Origin: Fuerstiella sp.
Lineage (GTDB): Bacteria > Planctomycetota > Planctomycetia > Planctomycetales > Planctomycetaceae
DNA length: 58,524 nucleotides
Assembly: GCA_029247265.1 (NCBI GenBank)
Contig: JAQWLN010000003.1
Location: forward strand, 1 to 58,524
Direction: 5' to 3'
The notes under the pieces are model-generated. The model ran no database searches and was not told the origin of the DNA. It worked only from the letters and a program-made list of their open reading frames with translations. The translations under genes and the position numbers were made by a program. Shown piece after piece: positions 35,998-43,421 of this stretch; within the stretch, counting starts at the first letter, position 1, and each line of letters begins with the position of its first letter.

Positions 35998-36531
35998 TTA
36001 CCGTCCTCGAACGCCGTGATATTCCAATGGGAAGTCGTAGTCTTTTCGCAGGGCATGAGCTTCCCAGTCTTCCGGGCAAAGAATGCGTCGAAGGTTTGGA
36101 TGATCCTGGAAATGGATGCCAACCAGATCGTAGGCCTCGCGTTCGTGCCAATCGGCGATGCCCCAGACGCCGCTGACTGACGGGATTTCAGGCAGCTGTC
36201 CTTCTTCGTCGTTCTTCCAGCGAGGAAGAATGACTTTCAGCTTTAAGCGGTGCTTCAGTTCGATGCTGGACAGCTGGTAGACAACTTCGACATGTGGGTC
36301 GTGGCCGAATTTTGCCGCTTTTTTTTCGTTCGGTTCCAGATAGTCGCAGCCGCACAGGTCGTTGAGATGATCGAATCGCAGTCTCTCGTCGTCTCGCAGA
36401 AACGTGCCGACTTCGACGATCGAATCCGGGCTCACCTGAATCCACGGGTCTGTTGCATCGACAGGAGTCTCGCCGACGGCTGAAGCACCGAAAGTCTCCA
36501 GTAACAAAGAATGGATTTCCTGAATGTCCAT
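35998..36531 (-). CDS. nuoC: NADH-quinone oxidoreductase subunit C (NuoC)
   Basis: About 177 residues from ATG 36531 (MDIQEIHSLLLETFG); an earlier start at 36561 adds a non-conserved leader. Family motifs: 'FDHLNDLCGCDYL', 'HRLKLKVILPR', 'PSVSGVWGIADWHEREAYDL', 'GIHFQDHPNLRRILCPEDWE', 'ALRKDYDFPLEYHGVRGR'. It is the 30-kDa subunit of the peripheral arm of complex I. NuoC is separate from NuoD here, not fused. It lies 67 bases after nuoA, with no nuoB between. Confidence 0.96.
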   Translation of the reverse strand: MDIQEIHSLLLETFGASAVGETPVDATDPWIQVSPDSIVEVGTFLRDDERLRFDHLNDLCGCDYLEPNEKKAAKFGHDPHVEVVYQLSSIELKHRLKLKVILPRWKNDEEGQLPEIPSVSGVWGIADWHEREAYDLVGIHFQDHPNLRRILCPEDWEAHALRKDYDFPLEYHGVRGR

Positions 36532-36598
36532 GGAACGTTTTCCACTGAGTCTGCAACGCAAAGCGTTGTCGTGATTATCCGGCGGCGGCCACGCCGCA

Positions 36599-37156
36599 CT
36601 ACGCCGTTGTCGTAACTGACGAAGTGTTTTGGTGTGAAGGGACCGTCTGGTCGGCTGCCTGCTGCGATTTCTGAGTCAGGGCGCGGATCCAGTCCAGGTC
36701 ACCGCGTTTCCAGACGTAGGCAAAACCAACCAGCAGCACGACGAAAAAGACAAGCAGGTCAAAGAACCCGGTGATGGCAAGCTGCTGAGCTGTCTCTGCC
36801 GAAATGATCTCGTTGGTTGCTGGATTCTGATCCAGCAGTCGGGCACTCAGTTGATCGCGTGCACCTTCCTCCAGGCGGGTGTCTGCCAGTTGAGTGGCAT
36901 TTCCATATATCGCCGCCCACGGAAAGAAAAAGGCAACTTCCACGTCAAAAACAATAAACAGCAGGGCGACAACGTAGAACCGCAGGTCGAACTGAATATA
37001 GCTGGAGCCGATCGCTGGCTCGCCGCACTCATAGATTGCATCTTTTTCAGGTGTTGGCAATTTGGGTCGCACAAGACGCCCGATGATCATCGGCAGTGCC
37101 AGCAGCACGCAGACAGATCCACCAAACAGCAAAAGATGACCTACAAGGTTTGTCAT
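36599..37156 (-). CDS. nuoA: NADH-quinone oxidoreductase subunit A (NuoA)
   Basis: A 185-residue membrane subunit. TM1 is 'LLLFGGSVCVLLALPMIIG', then the conserved 'YECGEPAIGSSYIQFDLRFY', TM2 'VVALLFIVFDVEVAFFFPWA', and TM3 'FFDLLVFFVVLLVGFAYVWK'. About 40 extra polar residues ('ATQLADTRLEEGARDQLSAR' onward) lie between TM2 and TM3, making it longer than typical NuoA (about 120-150). It is part of the quinone-site end of complex I. Downstream comes nuoC, not nuoB. Confidence 0.94.
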   Translation of the reverse strand: MTNLVGHLLLFGGSVCVLLALPMIIGRLVRPKLPTPEKDAIYECGEPAIGSSYIQFDLRFYVVALLFIVFDVEVAFFFPWAAIYGNATQLADTRLEEGARDQLSARLLDQNPATNEIISAETAQQLAITGFFDLLVFFVVLLVGFAYVWKRGDLDWIRALTQKSQQAADQTVPSHQNTSSVTTTA

Positions 37157-37295
37157 TTCACAATCTCCGTCTTCGACGGTCTATTCGAGCTGACGCTCAG
37201 AAGTGCTTACATCGTTTGCGCTGAAAATTCACAGCGACTGAATCTCGGCGCACTCGGCATCCGTCGGACTTGTCCGAAATCGGCCGGCGACCACA

Positions 37296-37847
37296 TCAGG
37301 CTTCCACCAATTCGAACGGACTCTCTTCACCTTTCACCCAGACTGGTTCGTGCAGCACCTTTGATTCAGATACTGCCGTCGGATTCAGGGTCGCTTTACC
37401 CCATGCGATCTGCAAGGGCAGTTTTGCGTAGTCGACGATACAGCCATCCCGACTAAAGCAGCTCAGGTCGTGCGTTGAGCCCATGAAAATACAGTCCACC
37501 GGACAGGGGTCCACGCACAGAGCACAGAACATGCATTTCGTGTAGTCGACTGCAAAGCCCGTCAGGCGAAACCCCTTGCCTACGGGGCTTTTTTCTTTTT
37601 CGATGTAGATGCAGTCGACCGGACAGGCCTGAGCACACTTTTCGCAACCGATGCATGTCGTCAGATCAAAGCGATGAAAGCCCCGATATCGGGCCTTGAC
37701 CTTAAGCGGCTCTTCCGGATACGCATAGGTATCAGCGAACGTCTTCCGCTTGTGCTGATATGTCTTCAGCATCGTGATCATCGTCACGTACATACCATGC
37801 AGGACCGTGGCGACGGCCATCCAGACGTTTCGAAACCACATAAACAT
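37296..37847 (-). CDS. nuoI: NADH-quinone oxidoreductase subunit I (NuoI)
   Basis: About 183 residues from ATG 37847 (MFMWFRNVWMAVATVLHGM). Two 4Fe-4S motifs, 'CIGCEKCAQACPVDCI' and 'CMFCALCVDPCPVDCI', are the TYKY-type ferredoxin pair that passes electrons to the N2 cluster. A conserved 'YRGFHRFDLTTC' precedes the first. An earlier start at 37907 adds 20 residues without homology. It is the first gene of this nuo block. The gap to nuoA is about 140 bases. Confidence 0.95.
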   Translation of the reverse strand: MFMWFRNVWMAVATVLHGMYVTMITMLKTYQHKRKTFADTYAYPEEPLKVKARYRGFHRFDLTTCIGCEKCAQACPVDCIYIEKEKSPVGKGFRLTGFAVDYTKCMFCALCVDPCPVDCIFMGSTHDLSCFSRDGCIVDYAKLPLQIAWGKATLNPTAVSESKVLHEPVWVKGEESPFELVEA

Positions 37848-38149
37848 GTTCGAAGTTTCTTGAAATTCGGCTTGCTGGTGGAAGAATTGGGGCCAGAAAC
37901 AGGCCAAAAAAAAGAGAGATTACGCGATCGACGATTATAGGTCGCTCAAGTAGTGACGCAAGCGGCGGCAGCCTGCCTCCCAGCTTTGAGAAGCAAAATT
38001 CAACACTCGTGGGCTTCCTGGAGTGTTAAGTTGTGCCCAGGGAATAGGCGTTCTGGAGGATGGGGACTGTGTACTGCCACGCTTCGACAAATCTGCGGCC
38101 GACTTCCAAAATTGTTCGGAGCCAAGCTCGCATCATCCGGTGGTCACCG

Positions 38150-39529
38150 CTACTTCAGCAGGTACCGATTTGCGATCGTAATCCCGGAAAGCATGGCGCC
38201 CACAATGCCCAGAAACCCCTGATCGGTGCCGCACAGGTAAAGGTTGCCGACCGGCGTTTGGCCGTTTGCAAATTTTTCCGGAGCTCCGTATACGCAGCCG
38301 TTCAGGTGGCCGGTAAATCGGCGAATTGTCCGAGGGCTGAATACGTCGGTATCGATGACGTGACTGCGGAAATCCGGGATGTGCTTTAAGGCGCTTTCGA
38401 TGATCCGATCGTTCCATTCCATCTTGCGCTGCTGGTATTCCTCTTCCGGCAGGTCGATCCAGTAATCGGGCTCTGCCAGGGCAGTGATTCGCATGCGGCC
38501 GTCTTCCAGTGGCCGTGAATAATCGAAATTATTGGGCGAACAAATGATGCCGCTGCGGAGGTCGACGGGCTCGTTTGGACGTTCGTAGTGAAATGAATCA
38601 GCATCGTTGTAGAAGACGATGGTGTCGTGATGCCCGAGTGAGGCAGGCTCGCAGTCCAGTACTGATATTGATTCCACGAAGGAAATGTCGCCAGCCTTCG
38701 GCCTGACCATCGGTCGTGTCGGATCGACCAGTCTCATCGTTTCCGCAGCGCCGGCAGAAGACAGCACATTATCTGTCGTAATCTCTGTGCCGTCATCCAG
38801 GACGACGGCCTTCGCCTTGCCACCTCGCTGAACAATTTCGCTGACGCCAGCCCGTAATTTGAGGTGTCCGCCCAGTGCCTTAAAGTGGCGAACGAGCTTC
38901 TTCAGGATCATGCGAATACCGTCAAAAGGGCGTCCAAAACCTTCATGGAAGATGCTCTTGAACATGATCACGAACTGGCTGAAGTCCATATCACGTGGCG
39001 TGGCACTGCCGTAAAACATCAGAGGGCAGAACAACATGTCGATCAGCAGCGGGTCGCTTATGTGCTCGGACAACACCTGTCGCGCTGATGTCGCCTGCCG
39101 TTTGTCAAGATTCAGCGCGTCATGGTCAGCGATTGTGCGGACCAATCTATTAAACCCGTCGATCTGTTTGGGAAACGCCATGGCCACCTGTTCCAGGAGG
39201 TAGGCGAAGTCGTTTGTGAATCGCAGGGTACAATCCGGAAACGCGATAGACGAATGCAGCTGAGGCCGCAGGTCGAAGTCTTCCCATTTCATGCGCAGCT
39301 GTCGCAGCAGTTTGCTGAGCGGTCCACCCTTGCTGCCGGGCTCTGCGTAGTTGGTGACGGCGTGAAGCCCGACGTCATAGTTTCGCTTACGCAGTCGGTA
39401 GAACGAATTCAGACCGCCAATCGTCGTGTGGCGTTCCAGGATACAGACGTTCTTTTCGTAATACGCGAGCCGTACACCTGCTGACAGGCCGGACATCCCG
39501 GCGCCGATAATCACAGTGTCGTAGTGCAC
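38150..39529 (-). CDS. FAD-dependent oxidoreductase, phytoene desaturase (CrtI)-like
   Basis: About 459 residues from GTG 39529, which has GGGAG nine bases upstream; ATG starts farther up lack homology. The dinucleotide motif is 'YDTVIIGAGMSGLSAGVRLA' followed by 'VCILERHTTIGGLNSFYR'. The C-terminal FAD motif is 'GNLYLCGTDQGFLGIVGAML'. Overall layout matches CrtI-like amine oxidase superfamily desaturases/isomerases. Upstream on the same strand are an acyl carrier protein and a ketosynthase, so an acyl-ACP or a polyene is a likelier substrate than phytoene. No carotenoid synthase gene is present in the window. Confidence 0.85.
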   Translation of the reverse strand: MHYDTVIIGAGMSGLSAGVRLAYYEKNVCILERHTTIGGLNSFYRLRKRNYDVGLHAVTNYAEPGSKGGPLSKLLRQLRMKWEDFDLRPQLHSSIAFPDCTLRFTNDFAYLLEQVAMAFPKQIDGFNRLVRTIADHDALNLDKRQATSARQVLSEHISDPLLIDMLFCPLMFYGSATPRDMDFSQFVIMFKSIFHEGFGRPFDGIRMILKKLVRHFKALGGHLKLRAGVSEIVQRGGKAKAVVLDDGTEITTDNVLSSAGAAETMRLVDPTRPMVRPKAGDISFVESISVLDCEPASLGHHDTIVFYNDADSFHYERPNEPVDLRSGIICSPNNFDYSRPLEDGRMRITALAEPDYWIDLPEEEYQQRKMEWNDRIIESALKHIPDFRSHVIDTDVFSPRTIRRFTGHLNGCVYGAPEKFANGQTPVGNLYLCGTDQGFLGIVGAMLSGITIANRYLLK

Positions 39530-39632
39530 GGTAGACTTCTCCCAATGGGGGCCATCATCGACGTTTACTCGAGCTATCGCTCGAAAGCTGTGATAGCCGC
39601 TCCCGCTGGTCGCCGACCGACAGGCACAACAG

Positions 39633-39896
39633 TCAGCCAGCCACCGGGACATCTTTCATCTTCGGTGTCAGATAATCCACCGTCGACTGCATGGTATTCA
39701 GGTTGTGGTAATCTTCTTCCGGAATCTGAACCCGGTAGCCTTTTCGCAGCTCCATCACAATGTCCAGAAAATCCATACTGTCGAGCTCCATTTGTTCACG
39801 GAACGCGACTGCGTCATCTAGGTCGGACAGATCCTCATCGGGAGCGATTCGCTCCAGAATTTCCAGAACGGCCTGTCTGATCTCCACACCCGTCAT
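39633..39896 (-). CDS. Acyl carrier protein
   Basis: An 87-residue carrier from ATG 39896 (MTGVEIRQAVLEIL), preceded by AAGGGGA about seven bases upstream. The attachment site is Ser40 in 'MELDSMDFLDIVMELRKGY', the D-S-x-x-F form rather than D-S-L. The protein is acidic and helical as expected for ACP. It lies between the ketosynthase and the CrtI-like gene, with about 100-base gaps on each side, so it is probably the dedicated carrier of this small pathway and not the housekeeping AcpP. Confidence 0.92.
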   Translation of the reverse strand: MTGVEIRQAVLEILERIAPDEDLSDLDDAVAFREQMELDSMDFLDIVMELRKGYRVQIPEEDYHNLNTMQSTVDYLTPKMKDVPVAG

Positions 39897-40003
39897 CAAA
39901 AATCCCCTTGCACTCATAGCTTCCGCGGCGCGGAACGCGTGTCTCGTCTTTGGCGATCATCCGTCGCCACAATCCCGCGTCTGAACCGCTCAATCTGCAG
40001 GGT

Positions 40004-41239
40004 TCAGGATCTGTATGTTTTTACAATCACGACTGAGTTAATGCCCAGCATCCCGAACGAATTGTTCAATATACAGTTCACTTCGCCCATATTTCGCGGC
40101 TCATTCGCTACTAAATTAGGCAAAACGCATCTTGTGTCCGGATTCTCAAGATTGATTGTAGCGTGGGCCATACCGTCGTCAAACGATGGCAGGTTGCCCA
40201 GAAGCTCCAGTGCCCCAGCCGCTCCCATGGCGTGACCAATGAAGCTTTTTGTGTTGTTGATTGCCGCTGGTGTACCGTCAAACACCGCCTTAAGGGCCTT
40301 GGCTTCCTCGATATCGCCCTGCTCGGTGGCCGTGGCGTGACTGCTGACGATGTCAACGTCGCCAGCACTTATGCCGGCTCGCGACAGCGCCAGACGCACA
40401 CACTCGGCCTGACGAGTTGAATTTGGCAGCACAAAGTCAGAAGCATCGGAATTCATGGCATGTCCGATGATTTCCGCGTAAATCGTGGCGCCACGAGCCA
40501 GGGCGTCCGTCAGTCGTTCAACCGTACAGATGCCACCACCTTCCGCGACAACAATCCCGTTTCGTTGTGTATCAAACGGACGACAGGCTTTTGTCGGATC
40601 CTCGTGATTGGCCAGTGCCCCCTGGCTCTGGAAACTTGCGAAAATTCCGAATGTGTGAATGCTTTCTGACACACCTCCGGCGATCGCTACGTCACATTCG
40701 CCCAGACGCAGCATCTGTGCAGCCTGAATGAACCCCGCATTCCCCGCCGCACAAGCCGCGCCAATGGTCAGGTGAGGCCCCGTAACTCCGAGGTTCAGCG
40801 TGACTTCCCCTGCCGGATTGTTGGCAACGGTTCGTGGATTGTGGTGATGTGACCAGACCTTGGTGTCGTAGTCGAACTGTGAAATTTCGTAGATTTCGTT
40901 TTCTGTTTCGACGTTGCCGTGTTCCGTAATTCCCAGATAAACGCCCACACGGTCTTTCGGGACGGAGTCCCAATTCAGTCCCGAGTCGGCGACGGCTTCG
41001 TTTGAGCAGTAGACGGCAATTGACCCCGCCCGCGTTCCACGCCGCACTTCCTTACGCTTCTGATAACGCAATTCGTCGAAGTTACAGACGCCAGCCAGTA
41101 CTGGCGGCATGTACCGCGTTTCGTAATCCACCACACCGGATTTTCCATCCAGCAGATTCTGGCGAAACTCGGCCAGGTTGTTGCCGTTCGGGGACGCCAG
41201 TCCGATTCCAGTGATGACAATGCGATCGTCGAGGGCCAA
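40004..41239 (-). CDS. Beta-ketoacyl-ACP synthase (KAS II/FabF-like)
   Basis: A 411-residue ketosynthase with C163 in 'TIGAACAAGNAGF', H301 in 'SSHATATEQGD', K331 in 'NNTKSFIGHAMGAAG' and H336. These fulfil the Cys-His-His plus Lys requirement for Claisen condensation with malonyl-ACP. 'HATATEQGD' in place of the common HGTGT-type and the dedicated ACP suggest a specialised enzyme rather than housekeeping FabF. It heads a run of ketosynthase, ACP and CrtI-like oxidoreductase on the minus strand. Confidence 0.93.
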   Translation of the reverse strand: MALDDRIVITGIGLASPNGNNLAEFRQNLLDGKSGVVDYETRYMPPVLAGVCNFDELRYQKRKEVRRGTRAGSIAVYCSNEAVADSGLNWDSVPKDRVGVYLGITEHGNVETENEIYEISQFDYDTKVWSHHHNPRTVANNPAGEVTLNLGVTGPHLTIGAACAAGNAGFIQAAQMLRLGECDVAIAGGVSESIHTFGIFASFQSQGALANHEDPTKACRPFDTQRNGIVVAEGGGICTVERLTDALARGATIYAEIIGHAMNSDASDFVLPNSTRQAECVRLALSRAGISAGDVDIVSSHATATEQGDIEEAKALKAVFDGTPAAINNTKSFIGHAMGAAGALELLGNLPSFDDGMAHATINLENPDTRCVLPNLVANEPRNMGEVNCILNNSFGMLGINSVVIVKTYRS

Positions 41240-41424
41240 CGTTTTCTCTTCCCAAGAAGGTCTGCCGCAGAAGGCTGAGCAGAGTACCGGGACATCTGCT
41301 CACTGACAAGCGCCGAATGCCGTATAAAGCCAGTATTTTTCAGCCGGAAACGCTCAGCTGAATGTGTTTCAGTGCGAGAACGATGGAATCCGCCGGCCTG
41401 CCGCAGCGACCACCGAAAACAATC

Positions 41425-41443
41425 GGTTTTGCCTTGCAAAACC
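41425..41443 (-). terminator. Hairpin after the topoisomerase B gene
   Basis: GGTTTTGC and GCAAAACC pair exactly over 8 bases with a 3-base loop. It lies about 50 bases past the end of the topoisomerase subunit B gene on the minus strand and is followed by GATTGTTTTC. This looks like a moderate rho-independent terminator that separates the topoisomerase pair from the ketosynthase run. Confidence 0.6.
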
Positions 41444-41494
41444 ACTCAGGCTGTCCATCGCGAAAGGTTCGGTCGCGTAATTCACCATACCGTG

Positions 41495-43411
41495 TCAGGC
41501 GTCAACGTCATCGGCAAAACTGGCCTCTTCCATGATCACTTTGTAACGTTCCGAGGCTTCCTTACCGAGCAACTGGTGGAACGTCTGGTCGGCTTCCAGC
41601 TGACTTTCAATATCTACTCGCAGCAGGACGCGTGCCTTTGGGTTTAGAGTCGTGTCTCGCAACTGAGCAGCGTTCATCTCGCCCAGCCCCTTGAATCGCA
41701 GTACGGTCGGGTTTCGGTTGTCCGGCAGTGAAGCCAGAATCTCTTCCTTCTCTGCGTCTGTCTGAGCGTAGTGGGTGGTCTTGCCCACTTCGATCCGGAA
41801 CAGCGGTGGTTGAGCGATAAACAGGTTTCCCTGTCGGATCAGCTCCGTCATGTGACGAAAGAAAAACGTCAGCAGCAGCGTGGAAATATGGTATCCGTCG
41901 CTGTCAGCATCCATCAGCAGAATGATCCGGCCATAACGCAGGCGATGAATGTCGAAGTTCGGGCCGATCCCGGTACCAAGTGTTTCAACAAGGTCGTTGA
42001 TTTCCTGGTTTTTCAGAATCTTGGATAAGGCGAGCGACTCTGTATTCAGGATCTTTCCTCGCAGCGGCAATACCGCCTGAGTGGCAGAGTTGCGGCCCAT
42101 CACCGCAGTTCCCCCCGCCGAATCGCCTTCCACAATGAACAGTTCTGTTTCATTCGAGTTTCTGTTCTGACAGTCAACCAGCTTGCCCGGCAGGTTGGTC
42201 TTTCGCGCGACCGACTTGCGTTTGACTTCCTTGATGGCGTCTCGGCTGGCCAGTCTGGCCCTGGCCGCCAGCACGATGCGCCCCAGAATCGCGTCAGCGA
42301 GCGATGGGTTGTTGTTCAGCCAGTTCTCGACCGCAGGCCGCACGATACCGTCCACATTCGACGCCATTTCCGGGTTGTTCAGCCGCTCCTTCGTTTGTCC
42401 CTGAAACATGGGTTCGCCGTGAAACACGGATAAGATGGCGACGACGCCTTCGCGGATGTCGTCAGCGGAAATCGTGATTCCGCGAGGCTTGAAACTGTGG
42501 ACGTCGATGTAGTTGCGAACGGCCTTTGTCATGCCGGACTTCAGCCCGTTTTCATGTGTGCCTCCGCCATGCGTGCGAATGCCGTTGACATAACTGCGAA
42601 TGTGTTCGTCGGTGGATTCTGTCCACTTCAGGACCACTTCCACGCGTGCGACCTTGTCGTCTTTGTCCGCGGAAAACAGCTGCTCATGCACGGTTTTCTT
42701 GCCACTGTCGTCAATGACCTTTTCGATATAGGCCCTGATTCCGTCCTTGTGGCAGAGTTCGTGGGTTTCACCCTTCAATTCGTCCTTAAGAACAATCAGC
42801 AGCCCGCCGTGAATGTATGACACATCTTCCAGATGCTGACGAATGGTTTCCGAGTTAAATTGAGTCCGTCGAAAAATCGCGTCGTCCGGCCGAAAGAAAA
42901 TGGTCGTCCCGTGACCGCGAAACGGCTTCACTTTTTTCACTTTGCCGGTTGGCTTTCCGCGACGGTATTCCTGCATCCATTCGTGGCCGTCACGGTGCAC
43001 CGTTGCCACCAGTTTTGACGACAGTGCATTGACAACCGACGATCCCACTCCGTGCAGACCGCCACTGCGAGCGTAGTTCTTGTCGCTGAATTTACCGCCA
43101 GCATGTAAAGTCGTCAGGATGACCTCCAGCGACGACTTCTTCATCTTCGGATGTTTGTCGACAGGGATTCCGCGACCATCGTCACTGACCGTGCAACTGC
43201 TGCCGTCTTTGTGCAAAGTGACCACGATACGGGTGCATTGGCCAGCCAGAAACTCATCGACGGAGTTATCGACCACTTCCCACAGAAGGTGGTGCAACCC
43301 GCGAGAATCGACGCCGCCGATGTACATCGACGGCCGTTTCCGGACAGGCTCCAGACCTTCCAGAACCTCAATGTCGTTGGCTGTATAAGTTGATTTCGTT
43401 GGTGTGCTCAT
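41495..43411 (-). CDS. Type IIA DNA topoisomerase subunit B (GyrB/ParE family)
   Basis: A 638-residue ATPase subunit. The GHKL ATP site has 'LLWEVVDNSVDEFLAG', 'VSDDGRGIPVD' and 'GGLHGVGSSVVNALS'. The Toprim part has 'LFIVEGDSAGGTAVMGRN', 'PLRGKILNTE' and 'ILLMDADSDGYHI'. The end, 'FKGLGEMNAAQLRDTTLNP', is the usual C-terminal signature. The length (no large insert) fits ParE or a short GyrB. It begins 10 bases after the A subunit gene ends, so both come from one message. GyrB and ParE cannot be separated firmly by eye. Confidence 0.93.
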   Translation of the reverse strand: MSTPTKSTYTANDIEVLEGLEPVRKRPSMYIGGVDSRGLHHLLWEVVDNSVDEFLAGQCTRIVVTLHKDGSSCTVSDDGRGIPVDKHPKMKKSSLEVILTTLHAGGKFSDKNYARSGGLHGVGSSVVNALSSKLVATVHRDGHEWMQEYRRGKPTGKVKKVKPFRGHGTTIFFRPDDAIFRRTQFNSETIRQHLEDVSYIHGGLLIVLKDELKGETHELCHKDGIRAYIEKVIDDSGKKTVHEQLFSADKDDKVARVEVVLKWTESTDEHIRSYVNGIRTHGGGTHENGLKSGMTKAVRNYIDVHSFKPRGITISADDIREGVVAILSVFHGEPMFQGQTKERLNNPEMASNVDGIVRPAVENWLNNNPSLADAILGRIVLAARARLASRDAIKEVKRKSVARKTNLPGKLVDCQNRNSNETELFIVEGDSAGGTAVMGRNSATQAVLPLRGKILNTESLALSKILKNQEINDLVETLGTGIGPNFDIHRLRYGRIILLMDADSDGYHISTLLLTFFFRHMTELIRQGNLFIAQPPLFRIEVGKTTHYAQTDAEKEEILASLPDNRNPTVLRFKGLGEMNAAQLRDTTLNPKARVLLRVDIESQLEADQTFHQLLGKEASERYKVIMEEASFADDVDA

Positions 43412-43421
43412 TGGCCGGACG

